Below, piece by piece: positions 18,106 to 28,500 of a DNA stretch of 64,000 nt (within the stretch, counting starts at the first letter, position 1; each line of letters starts with the position of its first letter). Position numbers and translations under genes: made by a program. The DNA comes from Bacteroidales bacterium. GTDB taxonomy: Bacteria; Bacteroidota; Bacteroidia; Bacteroidales; P3. A model generated the notes under the pieces. It was not told the DNA's origin. It saw only the letters and a list, made by a program, of their open reading frames with translations, and ran no database searches. The stretch lies in assembly GCA_017647785.1 (NCBI GenBank), contig JAGCJW010000006.1:62001-126000 (forward strand), in the 5' to 3' direction.

Positions 18106-18135
18106 CAAATATACAATAAAGTTTTAATAAACAAG
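18106..18135 (-). promoter_or_regulatory. Promoter of ssb
   Basis: Minus-strand TATATTTG (18106-18113) matches the -7 consensus, with a weak CTTG (18132-18135) 18 bp upstream in place of TTTG. It supports the short ssb start at 18083, about 22 bases downstream. Confidence 0.55.
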
Positions 18136-18152
18136 AAAAATCTCTTTTATGT

Positions 18153-18183
18153 ATTGTTTTTCTCTTGTTTTTCCTTAATTTTG
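18153..18183 (+). promoter_or_regulatory. Promoter of lysS
   Basis: TAATTTTG at 18176-18183 preceded at 19 bp by ATTG (18153-18156), one base off the -33 consensus. The lysS ATG follows 31 bases later. Confidence 0.65.
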
Positions 18184-18214
18184 CAGTTTAATCAAAAATA
18201 TAATTTGTAGAAGT

Positions 18215-19936
18215 ATGAGTTTGGAATTAAGCGAACAAGAGTTGTTGAGAAGACAAGCTACTGAACAAATGCGAGAATTAGGTATAGAACCTTATCCTGC
18301 AGCTTTGTATGAAGTTAATGCAAAAACAACAGAAATTTTAGATAAATTCCCTTCGGACAATTCTTTGTTTCAAGAAGTGAGTATTGCGGGTAGAATAATG
18401 AGCAGAAGAATAATGGGTGCTGCTTCATTTGTTGAAATACAAGATTCTTGGGGAAGAATACAATTGTATGTTAAAAGAGATGAAATATGTCCTGATGAAG
18501 ACAAAACATTGTATAATACTGTCTTTAAAAAACTTTTAGATATAGGAGATATTATAGGGGTAAAAGGATATGTTTTCGTTACACAAATGGGTGAAATATC
18601 TATTCACGTAAAGGAACTCACTGTTTTGAGTAAGTCGATTAAACCATTGCCTATTGTTAAGGAAAAAGATGGTGTGGTTTATGATGCTTTTACAGATACA
18701 GAACAACGTTATCGTCAACGTTATTTAGACTTGATAGTAAATCCAAACGTAAGAGATGTTTTTGTAAAACGTACAAAAATACTTAATACAATCAGAGATT
18801 TCTTTAATTCATTCGGTTACATAGAAGTAGAAACACCTGTTTTGCAATCAATACCAGGAGGAGCTGCAGCACGTCCGTTCATAACTCACCACAATACTTT
18901 GAATATTCCTTTGTATTTAAGAATTGCAAATGAGTTATATCTTAAGAGATTGATAGTAGGAGGTTTTGAAGGAGTGTATGAGTTCTCAAGAAATTTCCGT
19001 AATGAGGGGATGGATAGAACTCATAATCCAGAGTTTACTTGTTTGGAAATTTATGTTGCGTACAAGGATTATTTCTGGATGATGGATTTCACTGAACAAA
19101 TGATAGAAAATGTTGCACTTGCATTGCATGGACAAACAAAGGTTCAATTAGGAGATAAAGAAATTGATTTCAAACGTCCTTTTGCAAGAGTATCTATGAG
19201 AGATGCCATAATGGAACATACAGGATATGATATATATAAAATGGAAGAAGAAGATTTAGTTGTAGCTTGTAAAGAAATGGGAATAGAGGTTGATGCAACT
19301 ATGGGTAAAGGTAAACTTATAGATGAAATATTTGGGGAAAAATGTGAGCATCATTACATACAACCAACATTTATTTACGATTATCCAAAAGAAATGTCTC
19401 CTTTGACTAAAAAGCATAGAAGTATAGAAGGCTTGACAGAAAGATTTGAGTTGTTCGTAAATGGTAAAGAGTTAGCTAATGCTTATTCAGAATTAAATGA
19501 CCCAATTGATCAGTTGGAAAGATTCCAAGACCAGTTGAAATTACAAGAAAGAGGAGATGATGAGGCAATGTATATAGACTATGACTTTGTTAGAGCATTG
19601 GAATATGGTATGCCTCCAACATCAGGAATGGGAATAGGTATAGACAGATTATGTATGTTTATGACAAATTCTCCGTCTATTCAAGACGTTCTTCTTTTCC
19701 CACAAATGAAACCTGAAAAGAAAGCATCAGTTTCTACAGATGAACAATTCATAGAACAAGGTGTTCCTGCAGAATGGGTAGCTGTTTTAAGGAAAGCAGG
19801 TATCAATAAGATAGAAGATCTAAAAGCAGCTAATGTTAATAAACTATTTAATGATTTAAATGGTTTAAGAAAGAAAAATAAATTAGACATTCCTGCTTTG
19901 AAATTAGAAGAGCTTACAGCTTGGATTGAAAAGTAA
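18215..19936 (+). CDS. lysS: Lysyl-tRNA synthetase (class II)
   Basis: Charges tRNA-Lys with lysine. The 573-residue protein has the N-terminal OB-fold anticodon-binding domain (SIAGRIMSRRIMGAASFVEIQD) and the class II catalytic core: motif 1 around FGYIEVETPVLQSIPGG, motif 2 RNFRNEGMDRTHNPEF and motif 3 GMGIGIDRL. After motif 3 there is a tail of about 70 residues (EWVAVLRKAGINKIEDLKAA...), absent from E. coli LysS but, from memory, usual in Bacteroidota. It resembles a small helix-hairpin-helix unit. Its promoter is back to back with that of ssb. Confidence 0.96.
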   Translation: MSLELSEQELLRRQATEQMRELGIEPYPAALYEVNAKTTEILDKFPSDNSLFQEVSIAGRIMSRRIMGAASFVEIQDSWGRIQLYVKRDEICPDEDKTLYNTVFKKLLDIGDIIGVKGYVFVTQMGEISIHVKELTVLSKSIKPLPIVKEKDGVVYDAFTDTEQRYRQRYLDLIVNPNVRDVFVKRTKILNTIRDFFNSFGYIEVETPVLQSIPGGAAARPFITHHNTLNIPLYLRIANELYLKRLIVGGFEGVYEFSRNFRNEGMDRTHNPEFTCLEIYVAYKDYFWMMDFTEQMIENVALALHGQTKVQLGDKEIDFKRPFARVSMRDAIMEHTGYDIYKMEEEDLVVACKEMGIEVDATMGKGKLIDEIFGEKCEHHYIQPTFIYDYPKEMSPLTKKHRSIEGLTERFELFVNGKELANAYSELNDPIDQLERFQDQLKLQERGDDEAMYIDYDFVRALEYGMPPTSGMGIGIDRLCMFMTNSPSIQDVLLFPQMKPEKKASVSTDEQFIEQGVPAEWVAVLRKAGINKIEDLKAANVNKLFNDLNGLRKKNKLDIPALKLEELTAWIEK

Positions 19937-19949
19937 ATAGAAACATTTT

Positions 19950-21533
19950 GTGGAACCAAAGGGAAGAAAACTTTTAATTGTACTCCTTGTAGTATTGATA
20001 ATTATAGGTATAGGTGATTTATTAATGCCAAAGATTATCAATGTTTCCGATTTAGGACAAAGTAAATTGGATTATGTTGTTAATTTGATTAATTCTCAAT
20101 ATGTAGATGATGTAAATATAGATTCTTTACAAGATGCAGCAATTAGAAGTTTTCTAGAAGATTTGGACCCTCATTCTGTTTATATTACGGCAGAAGAGAT
20201 AGCAAAAGAAAATGAACAATTAAGAGGTAATTTTGATGGAATAGGAGTTCAGTTTAGAATTATTGAAGACACTATCGTCGTAGTTCAACCTATAGCACAA
20301 GGTCCTTCTCATAAGGCAGGAATAATGCCAGGAGATAGAATAATAGAAGTTAATGATTCTGTTGTTTGTGGCAAAGGAATTACTAATGAAGATGTTTTTA
20401 AACTCTTAAAAGGCAAGAAGGGTACAAAGGTTAAGTTGGGAATTAAGCGTCATAACATAGAGAAAAATTTGCAATTTACTGTTAAGAGAGATGCTATTCC
20501 TATTTATAGTGTAGATTATAGTGGAATGATAGATTCTTCTATAGGATACATAAAGCTATCCCAATTCTCTGCAAATTCTTATCAAGAGGTTCATGAATCT
20601 TTAATTAAATTAAAAGAGCAAGGAATGAAGCAATTGATATTTGATTTAAGAGGAAATGGAGGAGGGTATTTAGACCAAGCAATAAGTATTGTAGATGAAT
20701 TTTTGCCAAAAGATGATTTGATTGTATTTACAAAAGGTAGAGCAAAAGGACGTCAAGATTATTTTGCTACATCAAAAGGCGAATTTGAAAATGGCAAAGT
20801 AATAGTTCTTATAGATGAGATTTCAGCTTCTGCTGCAGAGATTGTATCTGGCGCATTGCAAGATAATGATAGAGGATTAATAATAGGAAGAAGGACATTT
20901 GGCAAAGGTTTAGTGCAAGAACAAAAAGAATTAATCGATGGTTCTGTTGTTAGACTTACAGTTTCTCGTTATTATACTCCAAGTGGTAGATGTATTCAAC
21001 GTCCATATACTTTAGGTGATACTGAAAAGTATTATACTGATTTCATAGAGCGATATGCCAATATGGAAAATAATACAGATACTATTTCTCATGCGGATTC
21101 TTTGAAGTATAAGACAAAGAAAGGTAGAACGGTTTATGGGGGAGGTGGAATAGAACCTGATGTAGAGTTGTCATATAATCTTTATAAGAAGAGTGAGTCC
21201 TATACAAATTTATTGAAAAAGGGACTTATTTATAAATATTGTTTTGATTTTTTAGATAAACATAGAGAAGATTTTGTAAAATATAAAAATGGAGAAGATT
21301 TCTTAAATAGATTTGAAATTTCACAGTCTTTATATCAGCAGATGATAAATTTCGCACAAGGACAAGATGTGAAAGTAAATACTCTTACAAATGATGAGAT
21401 AAAAGAAATCAAACTGTTAATGAAATCATATTTAGCACAAAATCTATATGGCGAAGAATATTTTTATAAAATTTATCTTGAAATAGATGAGGATATTAAA
21501 AAGAGTTTGCCATATTTTCAGAAGAATAAATAA
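19950..21533 (+). CDS. S41 family C-terminal processing peptidase (CtpA/Prc-like)
   Basis: A 527-residue serine protease of the envelope. It begins with a GTG codon at 19950. A single N-terminal membrane anchor (KLLIVLLVVLIIIGIGDLL) is followed by a PDZ domain (about residues 85-165, SHKAGIMPGDRIIEVND) and the tail-specific protease core. The catalytic Ser-Lys dyad is S294 in ISASAAEIVSG and K319 in TFGKGLVQ, 25 residues apart as expected. A C-terminal extension of about 150 residues follows the core. Such proteases trim or degrade periplasmic proteins from the C-terminus. The gene sits 13 bases after lysS and leads into purM. Confidence 0.9.
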   Translation: MEPKGRKLLIVLLVVLIIIGIGDLLMPKIINVSDLGQSKLDYVVNLINSQYVDDVNIDSLQDAAIRSFLEDLDPHSVYITAEEIAKENEQLRGNFDGIGVQFRIIEDTIVVVQPIAQGPSHKAGIMPGDRIIEVNDSVVCGKGITNEDVFKLLKGKKGTKVKLGIKRHNIEKNLQFTVKRDAIPIYSVDYSGMIDSSIGYIKLSQFSANSYQEVHESLIKLKEQGMKQLIFDLRGNGGGYLDQAISIVDEFLPKDDLIVFTKGRAKGRQDYFATSKGEFENGKVIVLIDEISASAAEIVSGALQDNDRGLIIGRRTFGKGLVQEQKELIDGSVVRLTVSRYYTPSGRCIQRPYTLGDTEKYYTDFIERYANMENNTDTISHADSLKYKTKKGRTVYGGGGIEPDVELSYNLYKKSESYTNLLKKGLIYKYCFDFLDKHREDFVKYKNGEDFLNRFEISQSLYQQMINFAQGQDVKVNTLTNDEIKEIKLLMKSYLAQNLYGEEYFYKIYLEIDEDIKKSLPYFQKNK

Positions 21534-21542
21534 TAATTAATT

Positions 21543-22712
21543 ATGAATACAGATAAATACACATTAAGAGGAGTGAGTGCATCAAAAGAAGATGTACATA
21601 ATGCGATAAAGAATATTGATAAGGGTTTATTCCCAAAGGCATTCTGTAAAGTTGTTCCTGATATTTTAACAGGAGATGAGGAGCATTGTATTGTTATGCA
21701 CGCAGATGGTGCAGGAACTAAATCTTCTCTTGCTTACGCTTATTGGAAAGAAACAGGAGATATGTCTGTTTGGAAAGGTATTGCGATAGATTCTATTGTA
21801 ATGAATATTGATGACCTTTTATGTGTAGGTATAACAGATAATATTTTACTTTCTTCAACTATTGGAAGAAATAAACAATTAATACCAGGAGAGGTTATTT
21901 CTCATATAATAAATGGTACTGAAGAGTTTTTGGCTCAATTAAGAGATTTGGGTGTTGGAATTTATTCTACAGGTGGAGAAACTGCTGATGTTGGTGATTT
22001 AGTTAGAACTATAATTGTAGATAGTACCGTTACTGCTAGAGCAAAACGTTCTGATATTATATCTAACCATAATATTAAACCAGGTAATGTTATTGTTGGT
22101 TTAGCATCTTTTGGACAGGCTACCTATGAAGATGAATATAATGGAGGTATGGGTAGTAATGGTTTAACATCAGCAAGACATGATGTATTCAACAAAACTA
22201 TAGCAAATAAATATCCTGAAACTTACGATAGTTCATTAGATAATTCTGTTGTTTATTGTGGAAATCTTGATTTAACATCAGAAAGTAAAGTTGCAGGTAT
22301 TACAGCAGGTAAATTGGTATTATCTCCAACAAGAACATACGCTCCTATTATTGCAAGAATATTAAAGGAATATCGTCATAAAATAGATGGTTTAGTTCAT
22401 TGTAGTGGTGGTGCTCAAACAAAAGTGTTACATTTCTTAAATGATGATAGTTGTGTTATAAAGGATAATCTATTCCCTATTCCACCATTGTTTGAAATGA
22501 TTCAAGAACAATCAAAAACAGAGTGGAAAGAAATGTATAAAGTCTTTAATATGGGACATAGAATGGAAATTTATACTGATGAACAAACTGCATTAGAAAT
22601 AATCAATATAAGTAAATCATTCAATGTTGATGCACAAATAGTAGGACGTGTTGAAAAATCTGACCATAAGACAGTCAAGATAAATAGTCCTTACGGAGAA
22701 TTTATATATTAA
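21543..22712 (+). CDS. purM: Phosphoribosylformylglycinamidine cyclo-ligase (AIR synthase)
   Basis: Closes the imidazole ring in purine synthesis (FGAM + ATP to AIR). The 389-residue protein has the PurM fold markers VMHADGAGTKSSLAY, MNIDDLLCVG, TGGETADVGDLV, GMGSNGLTSARH and the C-terminal SGGAQTKVLHF. It is longer than the E. coli enzyme (about 345 residues), as in the Bacteroidota branch often labelled 'AIR synthase related protein'. It lies 9 bases after the S41 protease and 10 bases before a LutA-like gene. No other purine genes are nearby. Confidence 0.85.
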   Translation: MNTDKYTLRGVSASKEDVHNAIKNIDKGLFPKAFCKVVPDILTGDEEHCIVMHADGAGTKSSLAYAYWKETGDMSVWKGIAIDSIVMNIDDLLCVGITDNILLSSTIGRNKQLIPGEVISHIINGTEEFLAQLRDLGVGIYSTGGETADVGDLVRTIIVDSTVTARAKRSDIISNHNIKPGNVIVGLASFGQATYEDEYNGGMGSNGLTSARHDVFNKTIANKYPETYDSSLDNSVVYCGNLDLTSESKVAGITAGKLVLSPTRTYAPIIARILKEYRHKIDGLVHCSGGAQTKVLHFLNDDSCVIKDNLFPIPPLFEMIQEQSKTEWKEMYKVFNMGHRMEIYTDEQTALEIINISKSFNVDAQIVGRVEKSDHKTVKINSPYGEFIY

Positions 22713-22722
22713 AAGGTAGTTA

Positions 22723-23442
22723 ATGAACCTTAGTGTTTTTATATCTTGTTGTGTAGATCAGTTTTCTCCTCAAACAGCAAGGAATTTAATAAGATTGCTT
22801 GAAGGTTTAGGATATAATGTTAATTATCCTCTTGAACAAACTTGCTGTGGTAAGGTATTGTATGAAAATGGTAATTGGGAAGAAGCAAAACTGTTAGGAG
22901 AAAAATTTATAAACGATTTTAAAGATAGTGATTATATTGTAGGCTGTTCTGCATCTTGTGTTGGGTATATAAAAAACAACTTTGGAAAACTATTTTTTAA
23001 TTCTACATATCATAATTTGTATAAAACACTTAAAAACAAAATAATGGATGTAAGTGAATTTTTGTGTGATGTTGATAAGACTATGTCTTTTGATGCAGTC
23101 TTTCCATATAAGGTTCACTTACATTCTAATTGTCATTCTTTAAAAGAATATAATCTTGAAAAGCAAACAAGACAGATTTTAAAGTCTGTAAAAGACATTA
23201 TACTTTTAGAAGAAAATTCTTATAAGTTTTGCTGTGGACATGGTGGTAATTTATCAATATATAATCCTGTAGTAAGTCAAGCATTAGCAGAACAAAAATT
23301 AAAAACAGTTTTAGAGGAAGGTGCAGAATTTATAGTAAGTAATGATTTGAGTTGTTTGCAACATCTTCAAGCACAAATTGACAAAAACAAGTATCCATTA
23401 AAGACTATTCATCTTGTAGATTTATTGATGTATAACAAATAA
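22723..23442 (+). CDS. LutA-like (Fe-S)-binding protein with two CCG domains
   Basis: A 239-residue cytoplasmic protein made of two cysteine-rich CCG domains. The first carries SCCVDQF and TCCGKVLYENG; the second SNCHSLKEY and FCCGHGGNLSIYN. This is the architecture of LutA/YkgE, a subunit of the lactate utilisation complex LutABC, and of heterodisulfide reductase-like B subunits, where the cysteines bind iron-sulfur clusters. Neither lutB nor lutC is adjacent; the neighbours are purM and radical-SAM genes. The substrate is therefore uncertain. Confidence 0.82.
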   Translation: MNLSVFISCCVDQFSPQTARNLIRLLEGLGYNVNYPLEQTCCGKVLYENGNWEEAKLLGEKFINDFKDSDYIVGCSASCVGYIKNNFGKLFFNSTYHNLYKTLKNKIMDVSEFLCDVDKTMSFDAVFPYKVHLHSNCHSLKEYNLEKQTRQILKSVKDIILLEENSYKFCCGHGGNLSIYNPVVSQALAEQKLKTVLEEGAEFIVSNDLSCLQHLQAQIDKNKYPLKTIHLVDLLMYNK

Positions 23443-23444
23443 TT

Positions 23445-24407
23445 ATGGAAACATCTAAATACGTTTGGGGGCATAATAGACCATTTAATGCTTATTCTAA
23501 TTATTTTAAGCAAAAGTTTGGACAAAGACTACAGAAATTATCCATAGATGCAGGTTTTACATGCCCTAATAGAGATGGAAAAATTTCCTTTAATGGTTGT
23601 TCTTTTTGCGATAATAATGCTTTTAATCCTTCTTATTGTCAAAAAACAAAATCTATATACCAACAAATAGAAGAAGGAATAGAGTTTCACTCTTGGAGGT
23701 ATAAGAATGTAAAAAATTACCTCGCTTATTTTCAAGCATATTCTAATACATACGCTCCATTAGATATTTTAAAGCAAAGATATTCTGAGGCATTATCTCA
23801 TCCTCAAGTAATAGGGCTTGTAATAGGAACACGTCCTGATTGCGTAAATGATGAAATATTAGATTATCTTTCAGAATTACAAAAAGAGCATCATATAATT
23901 GTAGAATATGGCATAGAAAGTTGTTATGATAAAACCTTGGAAAGAATTAATAGGGGACATAATTTTGAGCAAACAAAACAGGCAATAGAAAAAACAGCAG
24001 AAAGAGGTATAACAACAGGAGGACATATAATATTTGGATTGCCAGGTGAAACTGTTGAAATGATGCAAAAAGAAGCAGAGATACTAAGTACACTTGCTTT
24101 ACATTCAGTAAAATTTCATCAATTAATTTTAGTTAAAAACACTCCTATATTAAAGGATTACGAACAAAATCCTCAAGATTTCAAATTTATGAAATTTGAA
24201 GAGTATAAGGAGTTTATGATAGATTTTTTAGAAAAACTCTCACCTAATATTGTAATAGAACGCTTTGCGGGAGAAGTCCCTCCAAGATTCCAAGCAGGAG
24301 GTTCAAATTGGGAACTTTTGAGAAATGAAACTCTTGTAAGCAAAATAGAACAAAGAATGATAGAAAGGAATACCTATCAAGGAAGATTATACAATCCCGA
24401 AATATGA
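23445..24407 (+). CDS. TIGR01212 family radical SAM protein (YhcC-like)
   Basis: A 320-residue radical S-adenosylmethionine enzyme. The Fe-S cysteines are in FTCPNRDGKISFNGCSFCDNN, a C-x(n)-CxxC arrangement characteristic of the YhcC/Elp3-like branch rather than the common CxxxCxxC. GIESCYDKTLERINRGH and GGHIIFGLPGET are typical downstream motifs. The biochemical role of the YhcC family is not settled. It starts 2 bases after the LutA-like gene and overlaps rlmN by four bases (ATGA), so the two radical-SAM genes should be translated together. Confidence 0.88.
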   Translation: METSKYVWGHNRPFNAYSNYFKQKFGQRLQKLSIDAGFTCPNRDGKISFNGCSFCDNNAFNPSYCQKTKSIYQQIEEGIEFHSWRYKNVKNYLAYFQAYSNTYAPLDILKQRYSEALSHPQVIGLVIGTRPDCVNDEILDYLSELQKEHHIIVEYGIESCYDKTLERINRGHNFEQTKQAIEKTAERGITTGGHIIFGLPGETVEMMQKEAEILSTLALHSVKFHQLILVKNTPILKDYEQNPQDFKFMKFEEYKEFMIDFLEKLSPNIVIERFAGEVPPRFQAGGSNWELLRNETLVSKIEQRMIERNTYQGRLYNPEI

Positions 24408-25447
24408 AAGAAAAGCAAAAACTTTTTGGTAAAACATTAGAAGAATTAAAACAAATTTGCCAAGAATTATCCTTACCTTCTTATGCAAGTAAACAAATTG
24501 CAGATTGGTTATATAAGAAGCAGATAAGTTCAATAGACCAAATGACTAATTTGTCTGTTGTCGCAAGAGAAAAACTTAAAGAATATTATGATTTTGGACT
24601 AACTCCATATTTAGAATATGTGTTGTCTATAGACGGAACTAAAAAATACTTATACAAATACGATGAGGTTTCTTACGTAGAAGCAGTGATGATTCCTGAC
24701 AAAGATAGATACACTTTATGTGTTTCTACTCAGGTGGGTTGTAAAATGAATTGTCAATTCTGTGCAACAGCTCGTCAAGGATTTAAAAGAAATCTTAGTT
24801 CTAATGAAATTCTTAATATAATAAGGTCAATAGACGAATATTCTCAATTAACAAATATTGTCTATATGGGTATGGGAGAACCATTAGACAATTACGATAA
24901 TTTAATCAAAAGTATAGAGGTTTTAACATCTTCATGGGGAATGGCAATGAGTCCTAAACGAATTACCGTTTCAACTTGTGGATATTTGCCAAAACTAAAA
25001 GATTTCTTAGATAATACACAAGTACATTTAGCAATAAGTCTTCATAATATAATTCCTAATGAAAGAGAAAAAATAATGCCAATAGAGAAGGCTTATAAAA
25101 TAGAAGATGTATTAGTATTATTAAAACAATACGATTGGACAGGACAAAGACGTCTTACATTTGAATATATAGTTTTTAAAGATTTAAATGATGAATATAG
25201 ACATATCTTTTCTCTTGTTAATCAATTATCCGACATGGAATGTAGGGTGAATTTAATTCGTTTCCACACAATACCTGACACAATCTTCCAACAAGCAGAT
25301 GATAAAGAAATGATAAAAATAAGAGAACTATTAACTTCAAAAGGTATTACGGCAACAATAAGAGCATCAAGAGGGGAGGATATACTTGCTGCTTGTGGGC
25401 TATTATCTACAAAAAAAATCAGTGAAAAAAGTTCAGTAACTAACTAA
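24404..25447 (+). CDS. rlmN: Dual-specificity 23S rRNA/tRNA adenine-C2 methyltransferase
   Basis: A 347-residue radical SAM methyltransferase that methylates A2503 of 23S rRNA and A37 of some tRNAs. The cluster motif is C113-KMN-C117-QF-C120 within VGCKMNCQFCATARQGF. MGMGEPLDNYDN, and C331 in the tail (RASRGEDILAACGLL), correspond to the other catalytic elements. The length is normal. It ends the purM-containing run; a new promoter for the M6 protease begins right after its stop. Confidence 0.94.
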   Translation: MKEKQKLFGKTLEELKQICQELSLPSYASKQIADWLYKKQISSIDQMTNLSVVAREKLKEYYDFGLTPYLEYVLSIDGTKKYLYKYDEVSYVEAVMIPDKDRYTLCVSTQVGCKMNCQFCATARQGFKRNLSSNEILNIIRSIDEYSQLTNIVYMGMGEPLDNYDNLIKSIEVLTSSWGMAMSPKRITVSTCGYLPKLKDFLDNTQVHLAISLHNIIPNEREKIMPIEKAYKIEDVLVLLKQYDWTGQRRLTFEYIVFKDLNDEYRHIFSLVNQLSDMECRVNLIRFHTIPDTIFQQADDKEMIKIRELLTSKGITATIRASRGEDILAACGLLSTKKISEKSSVTN

Positions 25448-25450
25448 ATT

Positions 25451-25481
25451 TTTGCAACTTGTAAAAAAAGTATTATTTTTG
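25451..25481 (+). promoter_or_regulatory. Promoter of the M6 protease gene
   Basis: TTTG (25451-25454) and TATTTTTG (25474-25481) are separated by exactly 19 bp, a perfect consensus promoter. The ATG follows 22 bases downstream of the -7 element. Confidence 0.8.
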
Positions 25482-25503
25482 CGAGTTATTAATAATTAAA
25501 AGT

Positions 25504-28500
25504 ATGAAGAAAATTTTTTTAATAATTAGTTTATTATTAGTTTGTCTAACTAATAATTTATTTGCTGTAGTAGCATATCCACATCCAATAAATTATACAC
25601 AAAGTGATAACACTCAATTAACTCTTAGTTTAAGAGGTGATGAAAAGGTAAGTTGGGGTAAAACAACAGATGATTACACCTTGATGAGAGCGAAAAATGG
25701 GGATTGGGTTTACGCTATACCAAATGGTAATGGTGGTATGCAACCTTCAGGTATGATAGCACACAACCCAACTCAAAGAACGGCGGAAGAAAACGCCTTT
25801 TTGGCAAATTTAGATAAAGGATTGTTTTACTCAGAAGAGCAAATATCTTATCTAAAACAACTATGGGACATAAATGATGACTTTCAAACAAGAACGAAAG
25901 CAGCAATAGGTTCCGATACAGCGCAAGCTGTTTTAGAAACCTATAAAATGGTAGTAATTTTGATGAGTTATAATAATTATCCTTTTACTACACCAAAACA
26001 AGAAATAGAAAATCTATTCAATCAAGTAGGATACTCTTCAAATGGACACCAAGGTAGTGTGCATGATTATTTTACAGCAACATCTTTTGGCAAGTTAAAT
26101 GTTGAGGCAACTGTAGTAGGTCCATACACAACTGCATTTGATTTAGGTTATTATGGAGAAAACTATTCTGGGGGAGGAGATATGAGAGCAAGAGAATTAA
26201 TAGCAGAAGCTGTTGATTCAGCAGATTTAGAAATAAATTTTGCAGAATACACTAATGGTCCAGGCAGTTATGTGTCTTGTGTTTATGTAATATATGCAGG
26301 GTTTGCAGAATCAAGTGGAGGAGCAGCTAATACAATTTGGCCACATCGTTCAGCAGTCTATCCACCAATAGAAAAAGACGGAGTAAATATATATGACTAC
26401 GCTTGTTCTTCAGAAAAGAATGGCACTGAATATTATCCAGAACCATTAGTTATAGGAACTATATGTCACGAATTTTCACACGTTTTAGGATTACCAGACT
26501 TTTACGATACAGACTATAGCGAGAATGGAAGTTTTTCTCACCATGAAAGTTGGGATTTAATGTGTAGTGGAAACTATAATAATGGTGGAAAATGCCCTCC
26601 TATATGGAATGCATATCAAAGGTCTACAAGAAACTATACAACTATAGAAGAACTAACAATACAAGGCAATGTTACGTTACAACCATTAATTACAGATAAT
26701 GTTGCATACAAATTAAGTTTTAGTACAAATGAATATTTCATATTAGAAAATAGACAACAAATCTATTGGGATAAATATTTACCAGGTCATGGTATGTTAA
26801 TATTCCATGTAAATAAAAATGCATCAGGATGGTCAAATCATTGTATAAATTGTAATCCAAACAATCCAGGATTTGACTTAGAAGAAGCAAACGGTTCAGG
26901 TTGGAGCGTTTCGTCTGCTTCAAACCCATTCCCTGGAACAGCGAATAAAACAGAATTCTCAGATACATCAACTCCAAATAGTAATTCTTTCCAAGGAGTG
27001 CCTCTAAATAGACCTATAATGAATATAACTGAAAATACTACCACAAAAAATATTAATTTCGTATATGGACCAATCAACTCAAATAGACCAACTGTTTTAA
27101 CAACAAATGTAGATGCAATAGAAGATACAATAGAAGTTGGTTTAACAGTAAATAACTTTAACTCAAACATTGTAGAAACAGGTATTTGTTATAGTACAAC
27201 AAATGTTTTACCAACAGAAGCTAATGATGCAAAAATTACAACAACTACTCCACAAAGTACAGCTTTATTGAGTATAACATCATTATCACCAGATACCGAA
27301 TATTATGTTAGAGCGTATGCTAAAACATCATCAGAAATAGGATATGGAGAAGTTATAAAGGTAAAAACATTATGTTCAGCAATTAATGATTTCCCTTATC
27401 ATGAATCATTTGAAGATTTATCTTCACTTATTTGTTGGTCACAAGAAACAGACGAATATGTTGATAATGCTTGGATAATTATAGATTCAGCATATACATC
27501 AGGAGCAATAGCAACTCCAAAAGAAGGAAATAGTTGGGCAATAATAAAAAGTGATAGAACTTCTGGTTCACAAAAAACAACACTAGTATCAAGTCCAATA
27601 GATGTTACAATGCTTGAACAACCAGTATTATCATTTTCATATACTCAAAAAATAAAAAATAATAAGAAAGACCTATTAAAAATAAAATATAAAACCTCTG
27701 CACAAGATGAATGGCATGAATTGGCTTCTTACACAGCAAGTGTTGATACTTGGACAGAACAAATTATAAACTTGCCAACAAATGAAAATTTCGTAATTAT
27801 AGGATTTGAAGCAGAGGTAAAAGGAGCTTATGGAGTAACATTAGATGACGTGAAGATATGTGATGGGGACCAAACAGCTTATCCACAAGTACAAACAATA
27901 TCCGTAACTTCAGTAACTGATGAGAGAGCAACTGTATCTGCAAAATTAGATTCTCATGGAAATAATAATGTTCATACATTAGGAATATGTTTAGCTACAC
28001 ATCCATTACCAACAATAGAAGATTCAGTAATATTGACAAGTACAATCAATCAAGAAATCTTTACTATAGATCTATTGAACTTAATATCTAATACTACATA
28101 TTATGTTAGAGCATTTGCAAGAAACAATGGTCATATTGATTATGGAGATACATTGAGTTTTGTAACAGAATGTGCAAGAATTGAAAACTATCCATTCTAT
28201 GTAAATGTACCAGAAATACAATCATGTTTAGACATAAATACTTCTTGGAACTATGATTCTGAAACATCAATCTATACATTTACTTCTCAACAACAATCTG
28301 CAACAGCTAAATTAATATTACCAATACTAAACATGGCAGATAGAGAAGCAACATATATAAGTTTTGATAGAAAGCAACTAACTTTAAATGCAGGTACTGA
28401 TGTTTTAAGAATCCTTTATAAAAATGACATATCGGCAGAATGGACAGAATTAATAACATACAATGAAGCTACAACAGATTTCCAAAGAGATTCAATCCTA

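Noticed and set aside
26838-27170. Minus-strand open frame of 110 codons opposite the M6 protease gene
   Set aside because: Lies fully within the protease reading frame with no start signals or recognisable features.
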